In this document: positions 46,993 through 61,700 of the stretch, piece by piece
Position numbering within the stretch: position 1 is the stretch's first letter
Layout: every line of letters starts with the position of its first letter
DNA from: Acridotheres tristis
Taxonomy: Eukaryota > Chordata > Aves > Passeriformes > Sturnidae
Direction of reading: 5' to 3'
DNA length: 64,000 bases
NCBI GenBank assembly: GCA_037013685.1
Contig: CM072887.1
Span: forward strand, 50,209,154 to 50,273,153
Program-made: the position numbers and the translations under genes
The notes under the pieces: model-generated
The model's database searches: none
Told to the model about the DNA's origin: nothing
What the model saw: only the letters and a program-made list of their open reading frames with translations

Positions 46993-48059
46993 ATTTTAAA
47001 TTTAAAAATAATCAAATTCTCATTTTTTTTTCCAAGTGATTAAAGTCCCTCAGAAGAGATCAAGTTCTGTTTGAAGGAAACATCTGGATAAATAGCCCTA
47101 TAATTGGATTATGGTGTGAAAATATACTTTACTATTAAAAAGGAAATTGTTCTTTTTTGTCACCTAAATATTGTTTATTTGCATATTCCAAAGCAGAAAA
47201 AGAGAAATAATTTGATAATAATTTGGTGTGAAGAAGATTTCTGGATATTCTGAAGCTGTTGTACTGAATCTGAGAGTGTTTGCTAAGAAATAGCCTTTGG
47301 CACAGAAGGCTTTGAATTAGAACCAGTCCTTCTGTTCTTCCAGTATTCTGAATTCATAAAGTGGCATGAGACTTAAGATGCTAAAATAAAGGACCTTCCA
47401 GCTGAGCTCTTTGGTTTCAGTGGACAGGAGTCACACTGTGGCCAATCTGAGTTTCAGTGGCACTGTTCCTAGCCGAAAACAATTAAGATAAGCTCACAAC
47501 TCATTCCTATGGAAACATTTAGATGGCTGTTTTAGAAACAAAGGTCTCAATTCTGACTAATAAATCTTCTCAATTACATATAATAGTATATAATAAAGCC
47601 AAAGAGGCTATTAGATAAATCAGGTTTTCTTATCTTATTTCTTATCTACACAGTACAATGATACATTTGACAGATATGTCTTGCAGAGTGCCACACAATT
47701 TTTATAGGTGAGTATCAGCAGATAAACAACCCCATGGCAGTTCATGTTCAGAGTCAATCACTTTCACCAGTACCAATTTGTGACACATTTAACTGTGTCA
47801 GGCTTTAACTTCTAGCTGTTATAATATTTTTTTTTAAAAATCTTCCTCTACTATATTTAGGGACAGGGAAATAGAAATACCAATCTTTTAGTAAGTGATA
47901 GTTGATGCTGAAAATGAAAAAAATTAAAGATAAGAAATAATTTCAGGTAAGAATTTATTTCCTGTATAAAGAAACCTTTCACATAAAACCAAAGTATTTA
48001 CTTTCTGGAAATTTGTAAGAAAAGCAGTGAAAATGATGTTCAAAGATAAGTCATGGTAT
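46993..48059. other. Unique AT-rich non-coding DNA
   Basis: No repeat or gene was recognised. An exact octamer ATTTGCAT (POU-factor type) occurs at about 47177-47184, which alone is weak evidence of function. Confidence 0.5.
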
Positions 48060-48490
48060 TTCTTAGAGTCATAGAATCATAGAAAGCTAAGGGGTTGGAA
48101 TGCACCTCAAAGACCATCTAGTCCCAGGCCCCACTTCCATGGGCAGGGACACCTCTCACTTGACCAGGTTGTTCAAGACCATATTTAACATGGCCTTGAA
48201 CACTGCCAGGGCTGGGGCTTACAGAACCACCCTGAGCAACTGGTTTTGACATCTTACCACCCTCATGGTCAAGAATTTCCTCCTAACTTCTACCTTAAAT
48301 GTCCCTACTTCCAGTTTGTACCCACTACTCCTTGTCCTACCATAGCTCCTGATGAAGTGTCCCTCTCTGGCTTCCCTGTAGGATCGTTCTGATAGAGGAA
48401 GGTTCCTATGAGGTCTCCATGCAACCTTCTGTTCTCCAGACTGATCAGCCTCAACTTTCTCAGCCATTTCACCACAGTCTGGTGATTCAT
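48060..48490 (-). mobile_element. CR1 LINE 3' fragment
   Basis: Minus-orientation CR1. The 3' tail reads AGTCATAGAATCATAGAAAG, then CCTCAAAGACCATCTAGTCC, ATGGGCAGGGACACCTCTCA and GACCAGGTTGTTCAAGACC. Next come AAGAATTTCCTCCTAACTTC and the segment including CTTGTCCTACCATAGCTCC. It ends near CAGCCATTTCACCACAGTCT. The 3' tail uses the CATAGAAT form, so it belongs to a different CR1 subfamily from the CACAGAAT copies. Confidence 0.93.
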
Positions 48491-50374
48491 TCACCAAAGT
48501 TACCAGTGATTTGGTTTGGTCATTAAAGTTACCTTTGCCTTGAGAGGAAATGAACAGTCATTAAAAAGAGATGGAAAGATGAGAGATCTTTTCCACATTC
48601 TTCGTCTAAGGACTAACTGCATTGCACCTGAATCCAATATATACTTCCTATAAAAAGTTAGATCATAAAATTATCAGGTACTCTGTGGGTGAAAATGACC
48701 TAATTTTTAACTGTTGATGCTGTTCTACTTTTTAAAACAACCATCCATCCAAATATCCATTAAACAAGGACTAAGGGAACATTTAGGTATTTAATGGGAA
48801 GTGGAAAATCCTTATGAGGAGGAACTTGCATTTCACAATACCTGGAAGTATTCAGCAATAGTTAGCTGAAAGGCTATACACGTATTTTCTGTTTTTCTGT
48901 TGGCACAAGTTTCCTTAGATTGAAAAGGGAACATAATCTAGTTCTGCTTAGGTTAACATTAACTGCCCTAACTAATTTTCTATTGAGAAAACTGTGAAGA
49001 AAATTTATTAAAGTACTGACAAACTCATAAAAAAATATTCAGGATGGTTTAAGAACATTGTGGAAGAAAATTTGTCACCCTTTTTTATTAAAAAATTACT
49101 GGTCAAACTAGTTCTTTCCTTTAATGGAGATTTTGTGTACATTTCAAAACAATCTCTAGAATTGCTATTTTAGGTACTGTATACACGTTTCTTTTTTACT
49201 CTGTAAAGCTTTTTTGTAATCAGAATTCTTAATATTAACTTTTGCAATTTTTGTAATATCTGAAGAGGTCTCTTTTGTTCCATTTTTCTTGAAAATATGT
49301 CATTTATATACAAGATTTTCATTCAAATATTATTTTCATCTTAATATATTGATATGACAGCTTGAAATTCAGCAACGATGCAGAAAGGCATCTAAACGCC
49401 TTTGGAAGGATATGCCTAAGAACAATTCTAGATATTAAATGGAATGAAGTTAAAACAAATGTCAAAATTCATGAGGGTTTTTAAAAAGTTTTTATCTCCA
49501 AAGATATCCAGAGAAGAAAATGAAAACATCTGGAGTTTGTTGAATGTAACCAGAACAGTTGCCTTGGCTGACATGCAACTGAACAAATGTGAAAAGGGCA
49601 AAAGAGAAGAGTCTTTCCATAAAACAAAGTGAAAAAGGGGATATTTTATATTAGAAAAATAGGAAGACATCACTGCTTATTGGAACAACCTTTCAGTTTG
49701 TTAGTCAGAAGAGTTACAGGTACAAAGATAGAAATGTAGAAGAGGAGACACAACTGTTACGTGGAAAGAAATTGAAAGCAATGTATAGTGGAGAAGTCAG
49801 GGAACTTCTGGAAGATATAGGAGGACCATGTGACAGAGGAAAAAAGAAGTATGAAAATCACAGAGTGAAGAAACTGGTGAGAGATGGGAAATCCACCTGC
49901 AGAGAGCAAATGAGATACCTGGTATAACCCACAATATTGGTTCAGAAGGCTGAACCATTAAGACAATGTGAGGAGACAGAAAATGTGATACTACCAATGT
50001 TAGTGTACTCAGCATTTCAGATAAAATATTTTCCTCCTGTAGATGACCCATAAATTTGTTTAATGTTTTTGTCTTTATATTTTTTGTTTTAGCAGAAAGC
50101 ATACGTGTCACAGTGAGTAAATACTACAAGCAGTGGATCAGAAATCATATGAGGGAAATATCCCTGTAATTGCTTGCAGGGTTGTATTTCTACAAAATGT
50201 AATAAATCATAGGGTATAGAAAGCATCTTGGCATAGAAGTTCTCTGTAAAATTCCAGAATTGATATGCTAAAGATATTTTAAGAAAAACTCAACTTTGCA
50301 TTAGCAAGTTGAAAAAAAAAGCCCACAAACAATTAAGGCTTTTTCATTCAGACCTGCAAGAAGATGAAAGTCAG
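48491..50374. other. Unique AT-rich non-coding DNA
   Basis: No gene or repeat family was recognised. Open frames at 49428-50111 are short and without domains. Confidence 0.55.
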
Positions 50375-50768
50375 TGATACACCAAGAATAGGAGACTGAG
50401 GGGAGACCTTAGTACAATCTACAACTTCCTTGGGAAGGGAAGGGGAGGGGCAGGCACTGATCCCTGTGCTGACCAGACCACAGAGTGACAGTGCAGTGAC
50501 AGAGGGAATGGCCTGAAGTTGTGTCAGGACAGGTTTAGGTTGGATATCAGGAAAAGGTTCTTCACCCAGAGTGTGGTTGAGCACTGGAACAGGCTACCAA
50601 GGGAAGTGGTCACAGCACCAAGTCTGAGAGCGTTCAAGGAGCATTTGAACAATACTCTTGTGCACATGGTGTGACTCTTGGGAATGGTGCTGTGCAGGGC
50701 CAGGAGCTGGACCAGATGGTCCTTATGGGTCCCATCCAAATCAGCTTATTCTGTGACTGTGTGAAGAT
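50375..50768 (+). mobile_element. CR1 LINE 3' fragment with G-rich motif
   Basis: Plus-orientation CR1 tail. It includes GACTGAGGGGAGACCTTAGT, GGTTTAGGTTGGATATCAGG, AAAAGGTTCTTCACCCAGAG, GCACTGGAACAGGCTACCAA and the tail TTCTGTGACTGTGTG. It is 5'-truncated and non-coding. A canonical four-run G-quadruplex motif lies at 50432-50450. Confidence 0.95.
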
Positions 50769-53700
50769 TTTTTTTTACACAGAAATGTTTAGAAATAACA
50801 ATTGAGTCTTTTTCTGAGAATTTCTTAAGCACTTGTTATCACAAAGATGATTTCGATGATTTTCCCAGGAGTAAAAAAAAATTGTTCTAGCACAAAAATT
50901 TGGTTTTCTTAAGTGGTACTTGGAATTTTATGGGCAGAAAAGATTGGAGCACAGGTAGCAAGTGATTTATGAAGAGGATTTTTGTAATAGGCAAGAGGTA
51001 AGAGTTATGTGAAAGGTGAATAATAACCAAATGGAAGACTGAGTGCTCTGTATTGAAAATAGTGATAAGTGGAAGCTGAAGGCATAGAAAATACAAAGTA
51101 AAGTTGAAGGCTAATGGCAGAAATAAAAATGAGATTTAAATTTTGATTCCATAATTTTCAATAGAAATAGTTTTTAAGAAAAGTGCAGATTCTAAAGGTT
51201 TGAATATTTTCATAGAAAGACCTTCCAGTTAATTTTCTATGCACAATTTCCATGGAAAAAGTTAAATTTTCTTTGCTTTAAAAAATTTTTTTTTCTAGGC
51301 AACAAAAATGGTGAGTCTGTGAATGATACCCGAATTGCAACAATCTCTTGGGTTTTTTTGGCAAGATCGTCACAATATATTTAGCAATTAAAAAAGGAAA
51401 ACAAAAATATCAACACCAAAACCGACAGTAATGAGTCAAACCTGCACATTTCCTTATGGGTGTAATTCAGGAAACTGCTGTCATAATACATACTACACTG
51501 AATAAGCTCTGTGGAATTTCATGATGTAGAAAATGCTGTGAGAAATATGGCTTAGCTGGGAATTCTCATCCTGCCATTAATGTTGAGATGCTGAGAGACC
51601 AGGCCACTTTCTGAATTGGAAAGCAAAACAAAGCAAAACAAACAAACAGAAGGGAAGGAGAACAAAAAACCAAACCAAACCAAACCAAAACCACAAAAAC
51701 AACAACAACAACAAAAAAAGAAACAGTAGCCTTCTAAAGATAAAATCCTGGAAGGTTGGAAATTATCCTGGGATTAATATAATGCAAGGTAGTTAGCTGT
51801 AGAAGCATGTTAAAGTTGGTAAAACATCTGAATGGGGCTAAAAAATTAAAATCTAATTGTAGGGGTAGATGTTTGTGACAAGTTGTTTGACAAGATAGGA
51901 TTAATGCCAAGTAAGAGCCATACAATCTAACCTTAGCATCACATACTGATACTGATCCCCTGGAAGGCAGAAATATATATACTATATTTTCCCAAACAGT
52001 AGTTTTATTACTTCTGTAGGTGTTCCACAGGTTATATGATATTATGTAATACTGCACGAATTTAGCCACTTTTACTTTGGACTCCTTTGGTTTCTAGGAG
52101 AAAATTTCAAAATCTCTAAAACTTCGTGTCACAAAAGGAAAATGTTCAATTAACTGTTTGTTTTGTTTTGTTTCTGTCCTATTATAATAATAAGTAGTTC
52201 CTATGTAGTGGTTTGATTTCTGAATCCTGCTGGAATGAGTCTCAATTCTCTATATCTCTTGTGTGCTAGCTCTTCATTTGCAGCCACCAGACTCTACCTT
52301 GTCAAAATGAAGATAAAATATGCAGCAAAAGCAGCAAGGTGGCAAATTTTATCTACGTGATAGTTGAGACTTTTCCAATTTCCTCTTTGGGTATGTAAAT
52401 CAGTCAAAAGATAAAGACTTAACTCTTGACTCAGATGATCTTTAGATCCATAGTAGGAGAAAGGTAGGTTTCAGTCATGAACAGATCCAGAAAAATAAAG
52501 ACTGAGGCTCCTAGGAATCTCATAATTGAAAGACCGGCTGTCTCATATATCAACTTATCTTTATTTAAAAATTTTAAAATCTGCAGGTTTGTTATAAGAG
52601 CATTTCAGTTTTTATTTTTACAGCAAAGCAAAACATAGAGGTTAGATAATTTGAAACGAATCTAAGAGCAAAGCAGATTAGAATGATTTTAACTTCCTAA
52701 GGAAAACTGTTCTTTCCATATTGATAGCTTGTGTCCTCCTTGTCAGATAAGTAGATTTTTTGAAGACTGGATGTTCTAGATATAGAACGGTAAGGATTCA
52801 GGGAATTTCCCTAATGGATGTATGAAATAACACTAACTTTTTATTTGTCATTGTTAAGTCAACAGTCAGAGACTGATGATGCAAACTATGCAGTGCTGGA
52901 TGGAGAAATGTGAGATAAAAACAAAACATTGACAGGCAGAGGGGACTAAAGTATTCTGGCAAGGTTATCTTATGATTATCTCTTCATTATCTGTCTGTGA
53001 ATGATCAAAAAATTAACATACATTAACTATGCACCACTGCTGCAGAGGCTTTTCAGTATTTTTCATCTAGATAAGGTCAGGCAAATATTTAAACATACTC
53101 TTAGGGATCTTTGCTCCAAAAAGACAGATTACATAAGGTGGGGGTTATTTTTATATTTTCAAGATCCACTCTAACACACGGCTGGGTTTTTCAGGTCATG
53201 GCATATACATTTTTATTTATGCACATGTGAGAAACCATGAGAGTAGAAAGAGTAAAATATTATTTAATCTGCCATAACAGCAGTAGTGATAGTGCATTTG
53301 AAAGACTGTAAGTTTTCTTTTCAGTGTCTGGCACTATTTTAAACCAAGAAGAAGGTTTCTTAGCCTAAATAATGCTACTGAACTGTCTAAGAAGAAGACA
53401 AGCTTAGCTAAGTCAGTTGGGTGAATATGTATTTTCTTCTCTTCCTTTCTCTGCTGGAACTGCACACCCTAAGATGGCATCACCAGAAAAACTCATTATG
53501 CTCTGGTGCTGAGCAGAAATTATGAGCTAGTAGCTGAAAGACTGTGTAAAGGCAGGACATACCTTTATAGAAAAAGATCTATTCTTTTAGGAATTATTAT
53601 ATAATCTTATAAGAAAAAAAAAAAAAAGAAAGAATTCAGAAAATACACTTAGAAGGCTGAGGAGGTGTAGTAGCACTGTATAATCTCGCAAGAGCCTGGG

Positions 53701-56700
53701 TGTGGTGCAACACAAACTAGCTAGGGGTTAATCAGTGGGAAGTAAAGTGACAGACATTGAAGTAGCTTCAAGAAAACATTGTTAGAAATAATATCCTTAA
53801 ATTGATCCCATTAGATGGAATCTGCCTAGGGGTGAAAACTGAAATAGGAGAACTTGTGAAAAGAACGTTGCCATTTTTAGCTTGGTTGGGGACAAATGAT
53901 TAAGAGAAGGAAGAAAGCTAAGAGCTGAGCTGAGAGCAGTAGCTGAGTAGGTTGGTCAATTTCTCCTGAGGCGAGGAAGAAGCACAGAGGGAGGACTTCT
54001 GCTAGAAACGGACCCACAACTCACTAGAAATTTTTAACTTGATTCTTTGCTTCCTCAACTGATCTGAATGAGAAAATCTTCCCATGTCAGATGCAGAATT
54101 AGCCACTTACATTCCAAGGTATAAACAGTTAAAGTCTCACTTCCCATTTGTAAATTATACTGAGTATGCTTAAATATTCACTTACTTCTTGCTGTTAAAG
54201 CTATTAAGTAAATAGCTTCTTATTTCAGTAAATAAATGACTATGAACTCTTTAGAATTTTGAATATTCACTTATTTAGTCACTGCTTTTGTCATGATTCC
54301 ATATTTCTTATTGTCATATCTGATAGACCACATTGCATATATGGTTAGGCCTACTAGATTTTTATGCAGATATTTTCTGGGTAAAGACTTCTTTATATCT
54401 CCCAGCTATTTTTAAACTATCTTCGAAATCTTTTGAAAACAAGATATTAGTTTCTTGAATACCTGTATGAAGCATTCCAGTGGTGACCACAGATACTACT
54501 AATTTTTAAACTTGGTGATGATGCAAAGGTAGTTTGCAGCATTTGACCTGTGACACAAAGATCTGGGGAACATAAGTTATAATGGTGATGTGAGGATGAA
54601 ATTAAAATTGGTGTTGTTACAGCTGCAATGTAGAGGAGCATCTGAGCTGCGTGTGTGCGAGTGCATACCCATGACACTTAGCAATCCCCTGTTACTGCAG
54701 GGGTGCTCCAGTTGCAGCTCTGCAGGTGGAGACAGAGGACTGGCTTGCAACAAGGTGAGGACTACTATGGCAGCCAGCTTCACAGTAAAGCATTTGAGTG
54801 TTACAGGAACTCAGACTGTTCTGGAGAGTACCTCAGGCAGGTCCTGATACCCACACACCAACAGATAGGCACAGCCTTTATACTTGAGATGTATTGGTTA
54901 ATTCCCCGGGTGAGTGAGCTGGCTACGGCAGGTCAGTCCTTGCTATAGAATTGGTTTCTGCACATTGGTAATTTGATATAGTCTAAACTGATGTAGCAGA
55001 TGAAGTCATGGTCACGTAGGACAATATTTTCTATATAGTTCAGACAACCAGGAGATATCTTGTGCAATATTAAAGATCATAAATAGAAATGAGTTCTGTA
55101 TGTACTGCAGTGACCATGCAGGACTATGGACCAGCTGGGCTGCAGCTCGTAATTTCTCTGGAGATGTTCTTGCAAGGACCTTGCAACAGATACTCTGCCA
55201 ACATCCCAACAACACCTGGCCACCCTTTATGAGAGATTTCACTTCCCACGTGAACACTAGCCCATGGAAAAATTTGGTACACCCTGAGAGGATTTGTGCA
55301 AAATCCATTCAATTCTACATATAAATAATTTGACCAGAATAATTTCCAAACCCAAGCTCAAATGTTGCTACCAAAGAAAATTCAAAGTCAGAGTAGTCCT
55401 TTTTTTGTGGATAGTATTTTTATTTTCAACATCACTCTGAATCTAAAGTATCCCAAGCCCATCCAAGTAAGGATTTGCGTGTAGTTCAGGTTAACATAGA
55501 AATAGACTAAAACTAAAAAAAATGGAGGATAAAAACAAAAAGGTATGGAACAAAAAATCTTAGGACATTTAGAAAGTATTGTAATAATCATGTTGCTTTT
55601 CCTTGTACACATTTCTGTCTGGGACTTTAAATATATTACCTGCTGGCTTAGAAATTAATTGGGAAGTTATAATGCTAACTGGACAGTTGGAGTTATTAAT
55701 TTCATTTGGTTTGATTAATGGTTTCACTTTTAATGAACCATTAGGATTTAATTCTGACTTCAGTTATCCATGAGTAAAAATCTACATTGAACTTTTAGGT
55801 TTGCTTAGATTTTACATTCATTTAGCAAAGATATATGACAAAGAGATGACATTTTCCGTGCAAATATTGGCACTTGTATAAAGACAAGGTGTAAATGTAA
55901 TAAATGTGGCAAGCGAACATGGCTTTGAAAGTATGGCTTTGGAATAGTTTCTTCATATTTTTCCCTGTGTGTTCTAGTATTTTCAGATTATTCAGTTTTT
56001 TATATATACCAATATTTTGTGCTCATTTTAGTACATTTTAATATCTCTTCCTCTCCAAGATGACATTCAAATAGCACAAAGAAACAGGGAAAATTTAGTA
56101 TTTCCTTAACATTTTCTTAAATTTCCTTTTAGTTTGTAGTTTACGCAATAATGCTCTTTTAGGAGGCACACTGGCAGGGGGAAAACAGTCTCTGGTTGAT
56201 GGCATCTGCATCTCTGCAGGAAATGTTCCCCCAGAGGCACCTCTGGCAAGTCAAATTCTCCATGGCACTCAAATTTCGGTAATCAAAAAAAAGTTCTAAT
56301 GTCATAAGTTGACTTCTGGGGCTCAATATCTGCTCTTATTCCCTATAACCACCAGGAAAAAAATAGGTTTTGAAGGCTGCTCATGCAACATAATGCTATC
56401 CCAGAGTACAGGATGCTCCAGATGCAAGGTAGAATGCCTCTGCAAATTTCTGGAGCCTTTTGTGACCTTTTGGAGACACCTTGCTGCATATCCCATTATG
56501 GTCTGAAACCTTACTCTCCACACCAAATTACACACAAAAGTTTTAAGAGAAGCCAAATTTTTTTGCCCTAAGCATTTCATACCAATGAATAAAATATTAA
56601 CAACTACAAATCTATACAAAATCCAAACTGTAAATTTTCAGTGCCACGGGCAGCTTTCTGGGATTGCAGGAAGCTAGAACAGGAAAGGAAGCTTAATGAA

Positions 56701-58299
56701 GTAAGGGGAAAATCAGTATCAGATAAGTGAGGAGCCCTAGGCCGAAATTTTTATCTGGAATTAAATCTTTTATCCTAATGAAAGCGCACAGCCATAAGAT
56801 ATCAGGATGTTGATGATAATGATGATTATTAGTATTAGTATTATTGGAACAAAATAGGAACATTATGACAGGAAATACTGAGAAATTAAAAGATGTTTGG
56901 GGATAAAAACAGGGATATTCTTGACAATAAAAAATCACAAAAAAGTATCCAAAGTTAAGCTACTCTGTGACTCATTTCTATTAAGTAGGGCCTCAGATGT
57001 TCAGTGCTTAAATAGATGCCATTTTTTCACTTTCCCCAAACTGGTGTCCTCATTTATCTGCTATTTAAGCAGACAGTCGTGCTGCTGACTTAAATGACCT
57101 CCATTGGCATCAGTGGGAATATTTACATGCTTAAAGTTAAATTTGTTTAATGCTTTACAAGACTGGCTCTTCGGAGACAGGTATTTTTTGCCTTTTCTCC
57201 CATGAATGAGGACTAGTAATTTGAAATCTGCTGTCTTTTTTTCTTTCTCTTCATACCTGTGGCACCAATTTGTAGTTTATTGACTGTGCAAGGTGTTGAT
57301 AGTTAGCCAGGAGAATGTATTTTCTCCCAGCAGAAAGCAGTAAACCACTGGCCTCAGGGTTGATATTGAGGGAGTTGAGGCTGAAGGGCTGATACAGCAT
57401 AAGATGCCAGGTTAGATGAATAACCACCTCCCAGCAAAAATTTTGATATGCAAACTACAGTTATAAGTAACGAGTGTTTAGAAGTTATTTTTTAAAGGAG
57501 AAAGTACTGGACGGCAGATCTGACAACAGTAACAGTTATAACAAAAAAAATAGCGTAGTAAAGGGACAGCAATTTGTTGACATTGATTTCAAGTCACAGT
57601 CTCTAATGCTTAATCTTTAATGGCAGAGCAACTCCAGATGCAGGAGTGAAAGTAATTTTCTGCATCAGTTTTGGTAAGAAAAACACAAAATAAAACAAGT
57701 CACAAAGAAGCTGGTATTTTGGAAGAAAACTTCCCAAACACTTAATAGCCACTAGCGTCTTATGATATTTTTCAGGCTTCACCACAACTTAACTATTAAG
57801 GCAATGCAGACACAAGTAATTTTTATTGCTTTTCTTTTCCTTATCAAAATAAAACCTGTTGATTTTGATTTGTTGTGCTTTTTTTTCCCTCCACAAAACC
57901 TCACAGATATGATTTGTTCTCTTCTATGCAATGATAACTTCTCAGCTTTAAAACAAATCTGAAAGTCAAGCCTCACCAAATGATAGCAAACTGTATTGTG
58001 ATAGGCTGTGCAACTGATTCTATAGAATGTTAACTAAAAGTGATTTTTTGAATGTGATACCAATCTTGTCAAAATACATAATTAAGATTTCAATAGTTTA
58101 ATTGGGAGAAGAAAAATGATCACAGAAATGAAGAGCACAGAAATGAAATGTCTGAGGGTGTTATTATGCAGCTGGTAGTTTTTCTGATGTGTTAAATTTT
58201 ATGGAGTATAACTCATCCTGGAGAAAAAGCTTTGACTTTAAGGTGCTTTGCTAAGTCATTACTACAAAAGATGAAACAAAATCAATGTAAATAGCAGCA
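50769..58299. other. Unique AT-rich non-coding DNA
   Basis: No gene or transposon was recognised. There is an A-rich tract at 51621-51720, a (TTTTG)n run at 52156-52173, an A-run at about 53610-53622 and an ATT/GAT-rich patch at about 56809-56845. Overlapping open frames at 54447-55324 sit in slightly GC-richer DNA but show no domains. Confidence 0.5.
51621..51720 (+). repeat. A-rich low-complexity tract (CAAAA/CCAAA/CAA)
   Basis: A cytosine-punctuated adenine tract passes through CAAAA, CAAAC, CCAAA and CAA units. No single unit extends far. It looks like successive decay and slippage of an A-rich seed. A mobile-element poly(A) tail is possible, but no element body was recognised upstream. 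Confidence 0.85.
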
Positions 58300-58720
58300 T
58301 CGGAAGAAGGAAAAAGTGTGCTTTTGCATATAATATTATTCTATGGCATGCAGCACTTTTAGTGGGACATTCTGAATAAGTAATTAGACTTCCCTTATTT
58401 CATTTGCAGATTTACATTCCTGTAAATAATTGCAAAGGTCACTCTCTATGGATATGCAGCGAGGTCTGAATGTCACAAAGTATTTGTTCTTGCCATACAA
58501 ATAGTTGCAGGCAACATCTTTATTTTTAATTCACTGGCTTACATTGTTGATTTTTATCTCATCAAAATTACAGCAAGAATAAATGAATTTATGAGCTAAA
58601 AATAAAATGAACTTTATGTAAGTAATTCTGCTACAAAATACTGCATATATATTTAACTGCATCTTCACAGTTATGTTACCTTGTGATAGTTTTGGAACTA
58701 AGAGCAGTGCAGGGTAAAGA
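58300..58720. promoter_or_regulatory. Possible conserved non-coding element
   Basis: Repeat-free, even AT-rich sequence with TTTGCATATAATATT near 58323 and many ATTA/TTAAT cores, including TTTTTAATTCACTGGCTTAC. The texture suggests conserved developmental non-coding DNA, but this is visual inference only. Confidence 0.22.
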
Positions 58721-61700
58721 TGCCTTTAATTTTTAAAGGAAGCAAAATCAACCAAAGTATTTTTACTCTGGAAGGTTTTGTAATACAAATATTTCAATAG
58801 TCTGCAGATCAAACCTACTCATTTTACAACAAATGTATTATCAATTTGTAAGACATTGCCCTTCTGCAATTTTAAACTCTGAGATTTTGAAGAATAAGAT
58901 GTGTGGTGATCTGCATCAGCATTAGTAGTGACTCAAGTGTATTAAACACAGATAATCCAACTTCTCTGGTGCATGTCTAATAATGAACCCTGGGGGGGGG
59001 GAAATAACAGTGGTCATCCACACACAAAATTATGATGAATTGATTCAAAGATCCTTGCCATTAAAAAAAAAAAAATTGAAGCAATTACTTACTTATTAGT
59101 TAAAAGGAAAAGAGAACCAAAAGTTTTTATTTTATGTGGCCTTCAACAGTCTCCTAGATGTCATTTCTAGTCACAGTAGAAATTAATTTTAAAATAGCAG
59201 CTAATTAATTGTTTTCAGAAACTATGTTTCTATAGTTACATATTACTCATAGCATTCATGCAAAAGCTGACATCAATTATATAATATAGTTCAGAGGGAA
59301 AAAATGTGCCATAAATTGAAAGTGATACTTTAGCTCACTGATTGATTTTTGTATTGGGTCTCAAAAACAACTTAGAAAGATGAAATGCTATGAAATTTCA
59401 GTGGATAATGACATTTCCTTCTCTTGCTCAAAAGTGGAAATAGTATTTATGCTTCCCAGTTGCTTTGCTTCAAAATGTGGAGAAAAGAGAACCAGAGAGA
59501 GAGAGAATGAATACACATTTATATATATATATTTAGATTATATCTCTATATCTATCTATATAAAAACATATATATTAAGATCCATAGAAAAAGAAAATCC
59601 ACTATGATGGCACACACTTATGTTCCATACTAATTTTGTGAACATAAGATGGTTAATGCAGTTACATGAATCTAGGTAAATGTCATTATCCCAAATTAAC
59701 TTATCAAAAAACAGAGACGGAAAAATTATTTGCGGAAAAGGTCACAGGAACAGCTAATAGAGGGAGTTCCACTTTCTCTGCATGCATTCCAAAATTTTTC
59801 TGTTAATAAGATGTTTTAAAGAAAAGGTTGCCTGGTTGCTTTTTTCTTGCATACGGAGATTTAGGGTACAATATTGAAGTTTTGATAAAGACCTCACTAA
59901 TATCCAGGGCTTTGCCTTTAAAACAGGCTTTTTATAAAGTTCTTCTGAGTCAGAAGCACTTTGCTCCCAGAGAGGTACAGGTGTTTTTTGCTGCCTTCAT
60001 CACGGGGTAGAGAGTCAAGAGCAGCCATTGTTCTTTGATAAATAGAGTAGCAAGTCCCACCTAAAACCCATACCTTCTTTTCTTTTTACTTGATTTTCAG
60101 CCTGAAATAGTCATAATGCTGACACAATTTACAGACTGATAGTTCCAAAGACAGAGGTTTCTCAGGCTTATAATAGATTTGGCAATGGCAACACAGGTAT
60201 TTCATACATTGCCCAGCTGTTCAGCATCAGAATAATTGTGGGCAAGAGGCTTGGGAAGTCTTTCTGTTTGATCAGACTCTTGAGATTATCAGCAGGAGTG
60301 CTTGTTTTGATGTGAACATCTGTGCCAGACTAAGAAACACCAGCCTAAAGCTGCTGAGTGGCCATCAGATGGTAAAAATGGCTTTTATCCACTTCTGACC
60401 TTATCAAGATCAGCTTCTCCCAAGTGAAAGCTTTTACAGCTTTCTTCCAGTGTTTCACAAAGTCTATTCTTTAATTCATTCATTCATAAAGGTTATCTAT
60501 AATTTTTTAATTTACCATGCTCTCAGAGAGACTTTATTCCAGGTCATTAATTTTTTTTCCTGAGTAATTGCAACACTCTTCCCTGCATACTCTCTAGTTC
60601 TTCTGAAATATTGTGTATAGTCTGTAAAGGATTTAAGACCTCCTAAGCCAAAACTTCCACCCTGAGAAGAGAGGAATAATCCCTTCAAAATTTAAGTAAT
60701 TTTAAGCACTTCAGTCTGACGGTGGTAAAAGCAGCAGCAGACATATTAACAGCTTTGAAAATAGAGCTATTTTTTTCCAAAATTTATAGCTTGGAATTTT
60801 GAAATATATTGCCATTTTCCTCCCAGAAGCTTCACTGTCAGTTACTAAGTAAAACCATCATTAATCACAAGTAGCTATAGTCATGTGCTGATTGTAATTT
60901 GGTCACATTGAACAAAAGACGAATGATATAGAATACTATTAGCAATGATGGTTTTAATGTAGACATTTATCATTGATTCAGGTTCACTTGATATGACTTT
61001 GGGATAAAAACAGGGAAAAATTGCCTTGCTGTTGGAAATTTTATTGCTATTAAATCATAATTTTGGCAAAGATGTGCAAATAAAACTGGCAGAGCTTTCC
61101 TTTCCCATTTTTCCCTTCCTAAAAGACAGAATTACAGAGGACTTAGAAGAAGCCAGATGCAGTGCAATTAGAAAAGTGAATGCTGATTAGTTGTCATCTA
61201 TCTAATATCTATTAATAGAAGCACAGTTTTTGGCAAGCTACCTATTTATAGGAGTCGTTCAATTTAGCCAGCTCATCAGAGTAGGTAAGATCCCATAGGA
61301 GAAGGGTAGTTCTGTATGCAATTTTTTGAAAAGGCATATTTATTCTCCCCATCAACTCATAAAACTGTTTCAAACAGCCCTGCATAACAGTGCTGGTGGC
61401 ACTGAGACTGTGCTGATGGCACGCTGAAGAAAATCTTCATTATCTAACTTTATTCTAAAATATGAGCCAGAAATACAATGCAGTTTTAAGTTTGTCTGGT
61501 ATAAGTAAAAGAAGAAAAGCAAAGTGATTATATGTTTTTTTTTGGTAAAAAATAACATATGCTTTGTGTGCTAAGCATAATGTCTCTTCTCTGAGGTAAC
61601 TATATAGTTGCAAAACTGACAGGAGGAACATTGCATAGAAATGCATCTATAATTCAAAATTATCATTAAACCTTGAGGGTGATCTAGACTTCCCTGACTT

